From positions 1-35,502 of the forward strand of contig JACETR010000024.1 of assembly GCA_013911165.1 (NCBI GenBank): a stretch of 35,502 nucleotides of DNA, read 5' to 3'. Under the pieces are notes generated by a model, which had not been told where the DNA came from, did not search any database, and saw only the letters and a program-made list of their open reading frames with translations. The translations under genes and the position numbers were made by a program. The stretch's first letter is position 1. Each line of letters begins with the position of its first letter. The stretch is from Planctomycetota bacterium (GTDB taxonomy: Bacteria; Planctomycetota; UBA8108; UBA1146). Below are positions 23,938 through 31,551 of the stretch, piece after piece.

Positions 23938-24338
23938 GCTTCCCCTTGGTCTCTGTGGGTTTGGTGAGACTTCAGGCATCTTGCCGAAGTCGGGCTCACA
24001 CCCTCGACATGGGCTATCTGGATCCCAAAATCGCCTCTCCTGCGCGTGCATTTTCCCCGAAAACCGTCGAAGGAACGATCCGCCTTGGCGAACCGTTGCA
24101 GGGAAGAGGTGATAACAAAACCGGCATGTTCCCCTGAGGTCACATGCACGGATCATTCTGATTGTAACCGTTCCCTCGTCAGTTCAGAAGTGAATCGGAA
24201 ACCTGTATCACCCCCCTGACCGTTTCCACAAGTCATTATTTGACATGGGTTTGCAAAATAGAATCTAACCGATTCCAAGCCTTGCAATCCCTTCTGGCAA
24301 CAAGTAGACATAGACGTTCCCCAATCCACGGAGTTCCG
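23938..24338. other. 401-nt divergent intergenic region
   Basis: Separates the leftward dehydrogenase gene from the rightward LolC-like gene and must carry both promoters. A TTGACA at 24240-24245 is a good -35 for the rightward gene, but no well-spaced -10 follows. On the other strand TACAAT near 24160 is a possible -10 without a good -35. Long open frames cross the region on both strands but have no family-like content. Confidence 0.5.
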
Positions 24339-25754
24339 TTGAAGTACCACGACTACCTGACTCGCCGCTATCTCAGCAGACGCTGGGCACCCTGGGCTGC
24401 CACCGTGGCGGTGGCTCTGGGAGTCTTTTCGTTGCTGACAGTTCTGGCAGTCATGGAGGGCTTCAAAGTCGAAATGCGGGAGAGGATTCGCGGCACCCTT
24501 TCCCATCTGGTCATCGAAGCGGACCCGTTCAGGGGGCTCGTCGGGGAAGATCCGCTTCTCAGAACGATTGAATCCATCGACGGAGTCAAGGCTGCTGCGC
24601 CACATGTGACCACCCTCGCCCTCTACAAGGTAGGCGTCATGGACCACTGCGTTCTCAGGGGTGTAGAGCCTGCCTCCGAGTGCGAAGTCTCCGATCTCGC
24701 CCGCTTCGTTCTCTCTGATGACTTGATCAACGAAATGCTGAATGACCGCTTCATGCTATTGCCGGCAGATCGCGAGCCGATGCCGGTGGAACAGGTGGAA
24801 CAGCTCTTCTCACTGGAACGCAGAAGAGATGTTCTGCGCTGGCGACTGCAGGAGGATCCCGGATCCGGCTTCTCTGTCGACGCTCCTCCCAAACCCTTCA
24901 TCGTCGGTATCGAAGCATTGCGAAGCGGCAGGCTGAGAATGGGCGATGTGGTTCAGATCTCCTCCTACTCCCCTATCACTCTGGAACCGTGCTCAGACAA
25001 TTTTATCGTCGTCGGCGCATTCCAGTCCGGTGTCTATGAACAGGACCTGCGTTGGGCATACACCCACATCCGTTCACTCCAGGACACTCTTGAATTGTGG
25101 GACGATGAAGCGGAGGACATGAGACTCTCTGGAATCTCCATCAAACTCGATGACTATTCGCAAGCGGACAGAATCAAGGGAGAGATCCGCAGGGAAGTGG
25201 ATCGGCGAATGTTCCTCGACCCGGATCATCCGGACAAGATTCCCCTGCGCAGTCCATCCTTTGAAACATGGGAGGACAAGAGGGCCAATCTGATACAGGC
25301 CGTCGAAATCGAAAAACGCATCATCTCGGTTTTGATGTTGCTCATCGTTGCGTTCGCCGCAGGAATGATCTTCCTGATTCTGATGCTGCTGGTGATCGAG
25401 AAAGAACGGGATCTTGGAGTCCTCCGTGCCCTCGGAGCGACCCGCAGTGGAGTCGTCTCTCTTGTTCTGCGCCAGGGGATGTTCCTGTGCACGGTAGGAG
25501 CCGCGGTCGGCCTCTTGGCTGGCTGGCTATTCCTCGAGAACATCAATGCGTTCCATGATCTGGTCTATCAGATGACCGGGCTGAGACTCTTTCCGCCAAA
25601 TGTCTACTATCTCGAGCGCATTCCCATGGTGTTACGTTGGCAGGACATTCTTCTCGTCAGCCTCCCGACCCTGATCTTTGGCTTCTTTGGCAGTATTCTC
25701 CCGGCTATCCGGGCGGGCCGCCACGACCCCATCAAGGCGTTGCATCATGAGTGA
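24339..25754 (+). CDS. LolC/LolE-like ABC transporter permease (lipoprotein release)
   Basis: 471 aa from TTG 24339, chosen because GGAG sits 5 nt upstream and the product then begins KYHDYLTRRYLSRRW, the usual LolC/E entry. TM1 is at about 14-37; a large periplasmic MacB-PCD-like domain spans roughly 40-320 (EMRERIRGTLSHLVIEADPF, VMDHCVLRGVEP, SGRLRMGDVVQISSY). Three C-terminal helices form the FtsX domain, with EKERDLGVLRALGATRSGVV as coupling helix, ending in PAIRAGRHDPIKALHHE. With LolD it extracts outer-membrane lipoproteins from the inner membrane. Only one permease accompanies LolD, as in bacteria with a single LolF-type homodimer. LolD starts inside its 3' end. Confidence 0.9.
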   Translation: MKYHDYLTRRYLSRRWAPWAATVAVALGVFSLLTVLAVMEGFKVEMRERIRGTLSHLVIEADPFRGLVGEDPLLRTIESIDGVKAAAPHVTTLALYKVGVMDHCVLRGVEPASECEVSDLARFVLSDDLINEMLNDRFMLLPADREPMPVEQVEQLFSLERRRDVLRWRLQEDPGSGFSVDAPPKPFIVGIEALRSGRLRMGDVVQISSYSPITLEPCSDNFIVVGAFQSGVYEQDLRWAYTHIRSLQDTLELWDDEAEDMRLSGISIKLDDYSQADRIKGEIRREVDRRMFLDPDHPDKIPLRSPSFETWEDKRANLIQAVEIEKRIISVLMLLIVAFAAGMIFLILMLLVIEKERDLGVLRALGATRSGVVSLVLRQGMFLCTVGAAVGLLAGWLFLENINAFHDLVYQMTGLRLFPPNVYYLERIPMVLRWQDILLVSLPTLIFGFFGSILPAIRAGRHDPIKALHHE

Positions 25755-26499
25755 TCTCTCCTCCTCCCTCCCTGTGATCAATGCCAGAAAGCTGGTGAAG
25801 TCATTCCCCATGGCGAATGGCTCCGAACTCAAGGTCTTGCAGGAACTCGATCTCCAAATCGACGAGGCAGAGATGGTCGCCATCGTCGGAATGAGTGGAG
25901 TGGGCAAAAGTACACTGTTGCATTGCCTTGGTCTTCTCGACACCCCGACCACTGGCGAAATCACATACCGGGATGGTGACCGTATCTGGCGCTCAACAGA
26001 TTTGAGCGAAGACGACCGCTGTCAATTGCGCAATCACTTCATTGGATTCGTGTTTCAATTTTTCCACCTGCTGCCTGACCTCAACGTTCTTGAAAACGTC
26101 ATGTTGCCAACGGTCATCAGTCAAGAGACGGGCGAGTGGAATCGAAACCGTAGCAGTCTCGAAAACCGGGGTGAAGCTCTGCTGGAGCGTGTCGGACTGA
26201 AAGGTCGCGAGCGTCAATCTCCCGGAACCCTGTCTGGGGGAGAACGCCAACGTGTCGCCATTGCCAGAGCATTGATGATGTCACCCAAGCTTCTTCTCTG
26301 CGATGAACCCACCGGCAACCTGGATTCACGGACCAGTGAAAGCATTCACCAGTTGCTTCGGGAACTGCATCAGGATCTTTCGACGTCGATTTTGGTCGTC
26401 ACCCATGATCCGGACCTCGCTTCGCGAGCAGACCGAAGATTGCAAATGATCGACGGACGCTTCCAGAATGAATCCGCCGCTGACCCGGAGACTTCCTAG
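25747..26499 (+). CDS. lolD: LolD-like lipoprotein-releasing ABC ATPase
   Basis: 250 aa from ATG 25747, overlapping the permease gene by 8 nt. Walker A GMSGVGKST, Q-loop FVFQFFHLLPDLNVLENVML, signature LSGGERQRVAIARALM, Walker B LLLCDEPTGNLD, and H-loop LVVTHDPDLA are all intact and of the MacB/LolD subfamily (FVFQFFHLLP-type Q-loop, EPTGNLD). A roughly 15-residue insert (QETGEWNRNRSSLENRG) follows the Q-loop. It energises the LolC/E-like permease upstream. Its TAG stop shares the palindrome CTAG (26496-26499) with the stop of the convergent ATPase gene. Confidence 0.92.
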   Translation: MSDLSSSLPVINARKLVKSFPMANGSELKVLQELDLQIDEAEMVAIVGMSGVGKSTLLHCLGLLDTPTTGEITYRDGDRIWRSTDLSEDDRCQLRNHFIGFVFQFFHLLPDLNVLENVMLPTVISQETGEWNRNRSSLENRGEALLERVGLKGRERQSPGTLSGGERQRVAIARALMMSPKLLLCDEPTGNLDSRTSESIHQLLRELHQDLSTSILVVTHDPDLASRADRRLQMIDGRFQNESAADPETS

Positions 26500-27122
26500 C
26501 AGTCGGAACCAACGCCGAGCGGGATGGCTTCGATGTCAGGCAAGGCTTCATGGATCGCCAGCAATATCGTTCTTCCAGCCTCCAACTCTCTGTGAAGAAC
26601 CTCCAGAATCCGCTCTCGTTGTTGGCGATTCTGTGCAGAAAATGGCTCATCCAGAAGCAGCAGAGGGGCACTCCCACAAAGGGTACGCAAGAGTTCTCCT
26701 CTTTGGGCTTCTCCACCGGAGAGCTGGTCCGGACGGCGATCCAATAGCGATTGAAGGTCGAGGGCTGCAGCGGTGTCTTCCAACTGGCCTGCGGTTTTCT
26801 GACTGGAAAGTAACTGGGCCTGCTCACGCAAGGTCATGTGTGGCCACAGACCCCGCTGTTGTCCCAGCCAACCGATTCCCCTTTGCCAAGGCTCATTCTC
26901 AGTGCCCTCTTCAGAGATGGTTTTGCCGCCAATCCGGATTGTTCCCGACTCAACCTGTAGGAATCCGGCAATCGCTTCGAGAATACTGCTTTTTCCTGAA
27001 CCATTCGCGCCGACCAGTGAGCTGCACTCTCCCCGCTGAATCTTCAGGGAAACTGGGCCAAGCCTTTGCGCTCCCCTGCATACGACAACTTCAGACAACT
27101 CCAGAGTGACTTCACTATTCAC
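26496..27122 (-). CDS. ABC importer ATPase (FbpC/ThiQ-like), last gene of the six-gene operon
   Basis: 208 aa, shorter than FbpC (about 350 aa) because the C-terminal regulatory TOBE domain is missing. Walker A VGANGSGKSS, Q-loop GWLGQQRGLWPHMTLREQA, signature LSGGEAQRGELLRTL, Walker B LLLLDEPFSA and switch His in LLAIHEALPD are present. It overlaps the permease gene by 8 nt and its partners are the permease at 27115-28611 and the binding protein at 28611-29606. Size and lack of TOBE resemble ThiQ, CysA-short or tungstate/phosphonate-type ATPases; the substrate is not determined. Confidence 0.9.
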   Translation of the reverse strand: MNSEVTLELSEVVVCRGAQRLGPVSLKIQRGECSSLVGANGSGKSSILEAIAGFLQVESGTIRIGGKTISEEGTENEPWQRGIGWLGQQRGLWPHMTLREQAQLLSSQKTAGQLEDTAAALDLQSLLDRRPDQLSGGEAQRGELLRTLCGSAPLLLLDEPFSAQNRQQRERILEVLHRELEAGRTILLAIHEALPDIEAIPLGVGSDC

Positions 27123-28611
27123 CGGTCACTCCTCTCCTGCGAATCATGGTCGAAAAAAACAACGTCCAAAGAGTGCTGATGACAACCATCGCCAGTGCCA
27201 GCCTTGCGGCTTGTTCATCATTGCGAAAGTGCAGTAACTGATGCAACTCCAGCGCTGGGGACGGGTGCCCCGGTGGGGCCAACAGCAGTGTCGATTGAAC
27301 CTCTCCCATAATGAGCAACATTCCAAGAATTGCTCCAGGAAGCAGCACTGGCAGAGACCGCGGTAACAACGCTTTCCAGCGGGCAGAGCCTGGTGGTAAC
27401 TGGAGTGCCGCTTTCATTTCGGTCTCGGGAATCATCCATACCGACAGCAAGGCAGTGATCACTGCCAGAGAACCCAACTGAGTGATCTGGGCCAGCGAAA
27501 GCAACAGAGGCGTATGATCCAGAGCAAGGGGGATCCACGGCCTGATGGAGGTGGCCAAAGACAACCCGACCAGACTCCCGGGCAAGAAAGTCGGCAGACA
27601 CCACAGCAACAATGATTTGCGTCTGCGAGTCAGGGCCAGAGCCCAACAGGACAAGAATCCGATGGAGACGATCAGCAATGCCCGGGGCAACTCTCTGAAC
27701 CCGCCCCAGACCGCTTCCAAAAATTCCGCAATCGCTTGTTCGAATTGCGAGGCCTGCGGCCAGGCTGTGAAGATCAGGACGCCAAGAAAGACCGCCACAG
27801 GAAACAATCTCGGAATCCACCAGAGAGAAACCCATGGAGTTGCGGGCAGGCCCACCGTCGTCGGTGCCTGAAAAGAGCGCCCCAACCACAGTCCTTTGGG
27901 CAAAAGCCGAATCACCCATGGAAACACAAGCAGTATCAATCCAGCGGCCAACCACCAGCCGGAAAGTCCATCACCGATGGTCAATCGTGCCATGATTCGC
28001 CGACCCACACTTTCCACACCGGTGTAGGAGGGGATCTCCGTCGCTGGCAACATCAGCAAAAACAGCAGCAGAAGACAACTTCTGCGCCAGGGCTTTTGCA
28101 TTTGCCAGCGAAGTTTGAGTGCCGCTCTGGGAGGCAGGGTTCTCAGTGCGTGTTCCTGTGCCACTGGAATCGTGAGAGACAATCCGGACAGAAGCAAAAA
28201 CGCCACCGGAGCCCACCTCAGTGTCAACAGGAGCACTGCCCCCAACTCGTCACTTGTACCCGCCAACAAGAGTGAAGATCCGATGGTCGCCTGAATCGCT
28301 GAAGCGATGGCAGCGGGTGGAGTCGTAAAGGTGATCAACAACCCTGGCAACAACCACAGGAATGCCCCTCGCGGCTGGCGGAACGCAGAAAAAAACAGAG
28401 CGTCTATTCCGCCAATGAGAGTGGCAAAAAACGCTGCTGCCAGAGCCAAAAGAGCGGTTGAGAAAAACAGGGGAATTGCAGACCATGCACTATCAGCGGC
28501 CTCGGAAAAACTGCCGCTCAGGGTGTCCTGATACACCGTGAGAAACACAGGAATATAAAATCCTGCGAGCAACACCCACAGAGGCCAGGTTCGGATCAAA
28601 GTAGATATCAT
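27115..28611 (-). CDS. ABC importer permease, fused double-domain (FbpB/ThiP type)
   Basis: 498 aa with about 11-12 hydrophobic helices, in two halves as in FbpB, ThiP and similar binding-protein-dependent permeases. The first half has an EAA-like loop around TLPPRAALKLRWQMQKPWRR and the second around ETEMKAALQLPPGSARWKAL. It begins at ATG 28611, sharing one nucleotide with the stop of the binding-protein gene (TAATG), so translation is coupled. It ends inside the ATPase gene. Leu/Pro/Trp-rich helices and charged cytoplasmic loops support an inner-membrane location. The imported solute is set by the binding protein and unknown. Confidence 0.88.
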   Translation of the reverse strand: MISTLIRTWPLWVLLAGFYIPVFLTVYQDTLSGSFSEAADSAWSAIPLFFSTALLALAAAFFATLIGGIDALFFSAFRQPRGAFLWLLPGLLITFTTPPAAIASAIQATIGSSLLLAGTSDELGAVLLLTLRWAPVAFLLLSGLSLTIPVAQEHALRTLPPRAALKLRWQMQKPWRRSCLLLLFLLMLPATEIPSYTGVESVGRRIMARLTIGDGLSGWWLAAGLILLVFPWVIRLLPKGLWLGRSFQAPTTVGLPATPWVSLWWIPRLFPVAVFLGVLIFTAWPQASQFEQAIAEFLEAVWGGFRELPRALLIVSIGFLSCWALALTRRRKSLLLWCLPTFLPGSLVGLSLATSIRPWIPLALDHTPLLLSLAQITQLGSLAVITALLSVWMIPETEMKAALQLPPGSARWKALLPRSLPVLLPGAILGMLLIMGEVQSTLLLAPPGHPSPALELHQLLHFRNDEQAARLALAMVVISTLWTLFFSTMIRRRGVTGE

Positions 28612-29606
28612 TAACGATCCAGCAAAGCTCTCTCCACATCCTTGATGGCACCCGGCAGAGTCTCGGCTGCGGCACTCCAGTCGATGGTCATGACGTTACC
28701 CAGCGAATTCAGATCCAGTCCTCCGGGACCCACCTTTGTTCCTTTTCCCAAAGGAACCTGACGACTGGAAGAAGCGGCCAGCATCTCTTCCACGCGGGGA
28801 CTGAGCAACCAGCGAGCCAAAGCTTCCGCTTCATCCGGATGGGGGGAGCCCTCGATCAAACCCACCACGTTGGGAAGAAGGATAACGCCGTCCTCCTCGG
28901 TAAATCCTTCACCCAGATCGATGCCGCGCCTTCTCACCACCTCGATATCATCCGTATCCGTCAAGCCGATCCAGACTTCCCCGGTGATGACACGGTCCCG
29001 GGTAGCAGAATTGGAAGCGGCAATTCGAATCCCGTTTTCTTTCAAGCCCTGTAACCAGGTGGTGAAATCGGCTTCACCCCAAGCCCACTTGAGAATTGCC
29101 ATGTGGGTTCCTGTCGTTCCCAATCGGGGATCGGCCAGAGCCACCTTGTCACGCCATTGCTCGTCCACCAGATCACGAACCGAAGTCGGAGGCTTGGTGC
29201 CAGCGGGCGATTGCGGATCCAGTGCCAGAGCTCTCACCCTTCCTGCAAATCCACACCAGCGATTTTGCGGGTCTCTCCATTTTGTAGCGATTCCGGGGGC
29301 GAACCCCTCCGGCAAACTTCGGTAGATACCCTCGTTTGCCAGGCGAACCGATCGCAGTGGTTCATTGGACCAATGAACATCACAGCGAGGCCTCGCCTTT
29401 TCAGCCCGCAGCCTCTCAGCCAGACCCACCGTCTTGCTCGCCTCCGTGTCATAAATCGCCTCGACACGGATTCCTGTTTCTTTCTCAAACAGATCCAGAA
29501 TCTGCTCGGAGTGTGCTCGGTCATGAGCGCAATAGATGGTCACCACCGGGCCACTCTGCCCCTGACAACCTGCGACAAAGAGAAAAATCCAAAGCCAGTT
29601 TTTCAC
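28611..29606 (-). CDS. Lipoprotein substrate-binding protein of the Fe(III)/AfuA-like ABC family
   Basis: 331 aa from GTG 29606, with AGGAGG 4 nt upstream. A short lipoprotein signal ends at lipobox FVAGC, Cys14. Family motifs: VVTIYCAHDRAHSEQILDLF, ETGIRVEAIYDTEASKTVGL, CDVHWSNEPLRSVRLANEGI, ALADPRLGTTGTHMAILKWA, and VWIGLTDTDDIEVVRRRG. The C-terminal block is WLLSPRVEEMLAASSSRQVP. Classical ferric-binding FbpA has adjacent iron-ligand tyrosines after the GxT motif; here that place reads TDTDD. It therefore belongs to the subgroup often labelled iron transporters without evidence, and other anionic solutes are possible. Start overlaps the upstream ATPase stop by 4 nt (GTGA). Confidence 0.88.
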   Translation of the reverse strand: MKNWLWIFLFVAGCQGQSGPVVTIYCAHDRAHSEQILDLFEKETGIRVEAIYDTEASKTVGLAERLRAEKARPRCDVHWSNEPLRSVRLANEGIYRSLPEGFAPGIATKWRDPQNRWCGFAGRVRALALDPQSPAGTKPPTSVRDLVDEQWRDKVALADPRLGTTGTHMAILKWAWGEADFTTWLQGLKENGIRIAASNSATRDRVITGEVWIGLTDTDDIEVVRRRGIDLGEGFTEEDGVILLPNVVGLIEGSPHPDEAEALARWLLSPRVEEMLAASSSRQVPLGKGTKVGPGGLDLNSLGNVMTIDWSAAAETLPGAIKDVERALLDR

Positions 29607-30295
29607 TTGGCCTCCTGCTGCCAACGCCCATCGAAAAGAGTCAGCGTCCTGTCTGCTCTGGCAGCAACCTCCCGGTCATGGGTCACCAGAATCAGGGTCG
29701 TCTGAAAGTCTTCTCGCAATCCTGAAAGCAGATCGAGGATCTGTCGACTATTTTCACTGTCGAGATTCCCCGTGGGCTCATCACAGAGAAGCAGTTCCGG
29801 TTTTTTGACCAGCGCTCTGGCGATGGCCACCCTCTGACGTTCACCCCCACTCAACTGGGATGGGCGATGGCCACTGCGATCCGCAAGCTGAACCCGCTGC
29901 AACACCTCTTCCGGGTTTCCATGATCTTTGCTCCCCCTGCGATACTCGAGAGGAAGGCGCACATTTTCCAGGGCACTGCGATCTCCCAATAGATGAAACG
30001 ATTGGAAGACAAACCCAAGGGTCTCATTTCGAGCCCGTGCCATTTCTTTTTCTGACAGGGAAAGGACATCCTTGCCGGAAAGAAGGTAGCGCCCACGGGT
30101 CGCCCGATCGAGGCAGCCAAGGATCTGTAACAGGGTGCTCTTGCCACTTCCTGAAGACCCGACGATGGCCACAAACTCACCTGATTCGATCTGCAAGTCG
30201 ACTCCGGCAAGAGCAAGAACTCCCGTTTCTTCGTCACCGTAACGGCGCTCGATCCCCTGCATGTCGACGATCAGTTCTTTATCTGTAGCAGACAT
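29603..30295 (-). CDS. MacB/LolD-type ABC ATPase for the two FtsX-like permeases
   Basis: 230 aa from ATG 30295 with GGAGAGA 6 nt upstream; the start shares a nucleotide with the upstream stop (TAATG). Walker A VGSSGSGKST, Q-loop LGFVFQSFHLLGDRSALENV, signature LSGGERQRVAIARALV, Walker B LLLCDEPTGNLD and H-loop LVTHDREVAA define the MacB/LolD/FtsE group. It follows two FtsX-type permeases and is presumably shared by them as a heterodimeric transporter. Such systems export or extrude from the outer leaflet of the inner membrane by mechanotransmission. No membrane fusion protein (MacA-like) is nearby. Confidence 0.92.
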   Translation of the reverse strand: MSATDKELIVDMQGIERRYGDEETGVLALAGVDLQIESGEFVAIVGSSGSGKSTLLQILGCLDRATRGRYLLSGKDVLSLSEKEMARARNETLGFVFQSFHLLGDRSALENVRLPLEYRRGSKDHGNPEEVLQRVQLADRSGHRPSQLSGGERQRVAIARALVKKPELLLCDEPTGNLDSENSRQILDLLSGLREDFQTTLILVTHDREVAARADRTLTLFDGRWQQEAK

Positions 30296-31548
30296 TACAA
30301 ATCTCTCCGTCCACAAAGCACCGGAGCAGGATCCAGTGTGGCAACACGCCAGGCAGGAACCAATGCAGAGAGCATCGCTGTTCCGATCAATGCACCGAAG
30401 GTGCCCATCAGGGTTGTTGGTGGGAGCCATGCCTGCCAACCGAGAACCGGAACGATCCCCACTTCGATGACTTTCAACCCGAGCCAGTAACCGGGAGCCA
30501 GTGCCAACAATGCAAGAATTCCGGCCTCGAGAAAAACCGGTGCTGTCACTTGTCCAATGGCAGCACCCTCAGCCCTGCGCAAGGCAACCTCTTCCAGGCT
30601 TTCATCGATGGCCAAGAGCGAAATCGTCGCTGTCAGAATCAGGACGATGATCAGATTGAGAACCCAAATGAAGTGCCCCAATCCCCGAAACCGGTCGACC
30701 ATTTCGAGAATGACCCCGGTCCACTCTTTTTGAACATGCAGGTAGACACCTTTTTTGTTTTCCCTGATCCACGAGGCAACAGTGGGCTCAACTGTAGCGA
30801 CCGTATCGACATCCCTGACATCCAGGATGACCACGGAAGGCTCATCAACCCCAGTCCGCCAAGGCATGTACAGATTCAAGAACTCAAGCCTTCTTGCAGG
30901 GACAGATCGGGCTTTGGATGTGGCATCGAAGGAACTCATGTGCTGGCGCAGCAACAGGGGGTCCCTGACGACGCCGACGATTTCGCAATCGATCGCCTGG
31001 CCCTTGCGGATCGATCGGAAGGATTTCCCCAGTGCGTCTTCCGCCTGCGAATAGAACTTCAAAGCCAGAGCTTCGTCGATCACCGTCGGCACGGGATTGT
31101 CCGGATCTTCCGGCCAACGGTCGCTTTCTGTCAGAAATCTTCCGGCCAACATTCCTGACCGCAGTACTGACTGAAAACCGGGAGTGGTGGAAACCATAGT
31201 GTGTTGCCACGAAACGTCCAGGTGGGTGGTCAAGCCCAGATCGATCACCAATGGCGACATCGAATCGACCATGGTTCCCACCCTTTGGAAAAGGGAATCC
31301 AGATCCGCTTCCGCCACCGGTACTCCCTCTGTACTGGTTCCCAATGAGAGTGTGCCAAGGGAGATCGGATTGACGAGGGCAACCAGATCGGTTCCGAGTG
31401 CTTCCAGATCATGACCGATAGCTTTACGCCCGCCTTCGATGGTCCCCACGATGCTGATGACGGACGCCAATCCGAGAACAAAGGTCAGGACCATCAATAA
31501 TGCCCTGACTTTGTGGCGAATGATTCGGGAGAGGGCTTCAAAGATCAT
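30295..31548 (-). CDS. MacB/FtsX-like ABC permease (second of pair)
   Basis: 417 aa. TM1 is at about 15-35 (HKVRALLMVLTFVLGLASVI), then a periplasmic MacB_PCD domain (about 40-285; LEALGTDLVALVNPISLG, RSGMLAGRFLTESDRWPEDP, AIDCEIVGVVRDPLLLRQHM). Three C-terminal helices (about 290-410) follow, with a coupling segment ESLEEVALRRAEGAAIGQVT and terminal WRVATLDPAPVLCGRRDL. The gene begins 3 nt after the upstream permease stop. Together with the gene at 31552-32877 it likely forms a heterodimer. Substrate unknown. Confidence 0.9.
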   Translation of the reverse strand: MIFEALSRIIRHKVRALLMVLTFVLGLASVISIVGTIEGGRKAIGHDLEALGTDLVALVNPISLGTLSLGTSTEGVPVAEADLDSLFQRVGTMVDSMSPLVIDLGLTTHLDVSWQHTMVSTTPGFQSVLRSGMLAGRFLTESDRWPEDPDNPVPTVIDEALALKFYSQAEDALGKSFRSIRKGQAIDCEIVGVVRDPLLLRQHMSSFDATSKARSVPARRLEFLNLYMPWRTGVDEPSVVILDVRDVDTVATVEPTVASWIRENKKGVYLHVQKEWTGVILEMVDRFRGLGHFIWVLNLIIVLILTATISLLAIDESLEEVALRRAEGAAIGQVTAPVFLEAGILALLALAPGYWLGLKVIEVGIVPVLGWQAWLPPTTLMGTFGALIGTAMLSALVPAWRVATLDPAPVLCGRRDL

Positions 31549-31551
31549 CGA

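Noticed and set aside
27218..28275. Long alternative frames (245 aa leftward, 179 aa rightward) across the permease gene
   Set aside because: High-GC coding produces spurious open frames; the permease frame has the helical pattern and coupled junctions.
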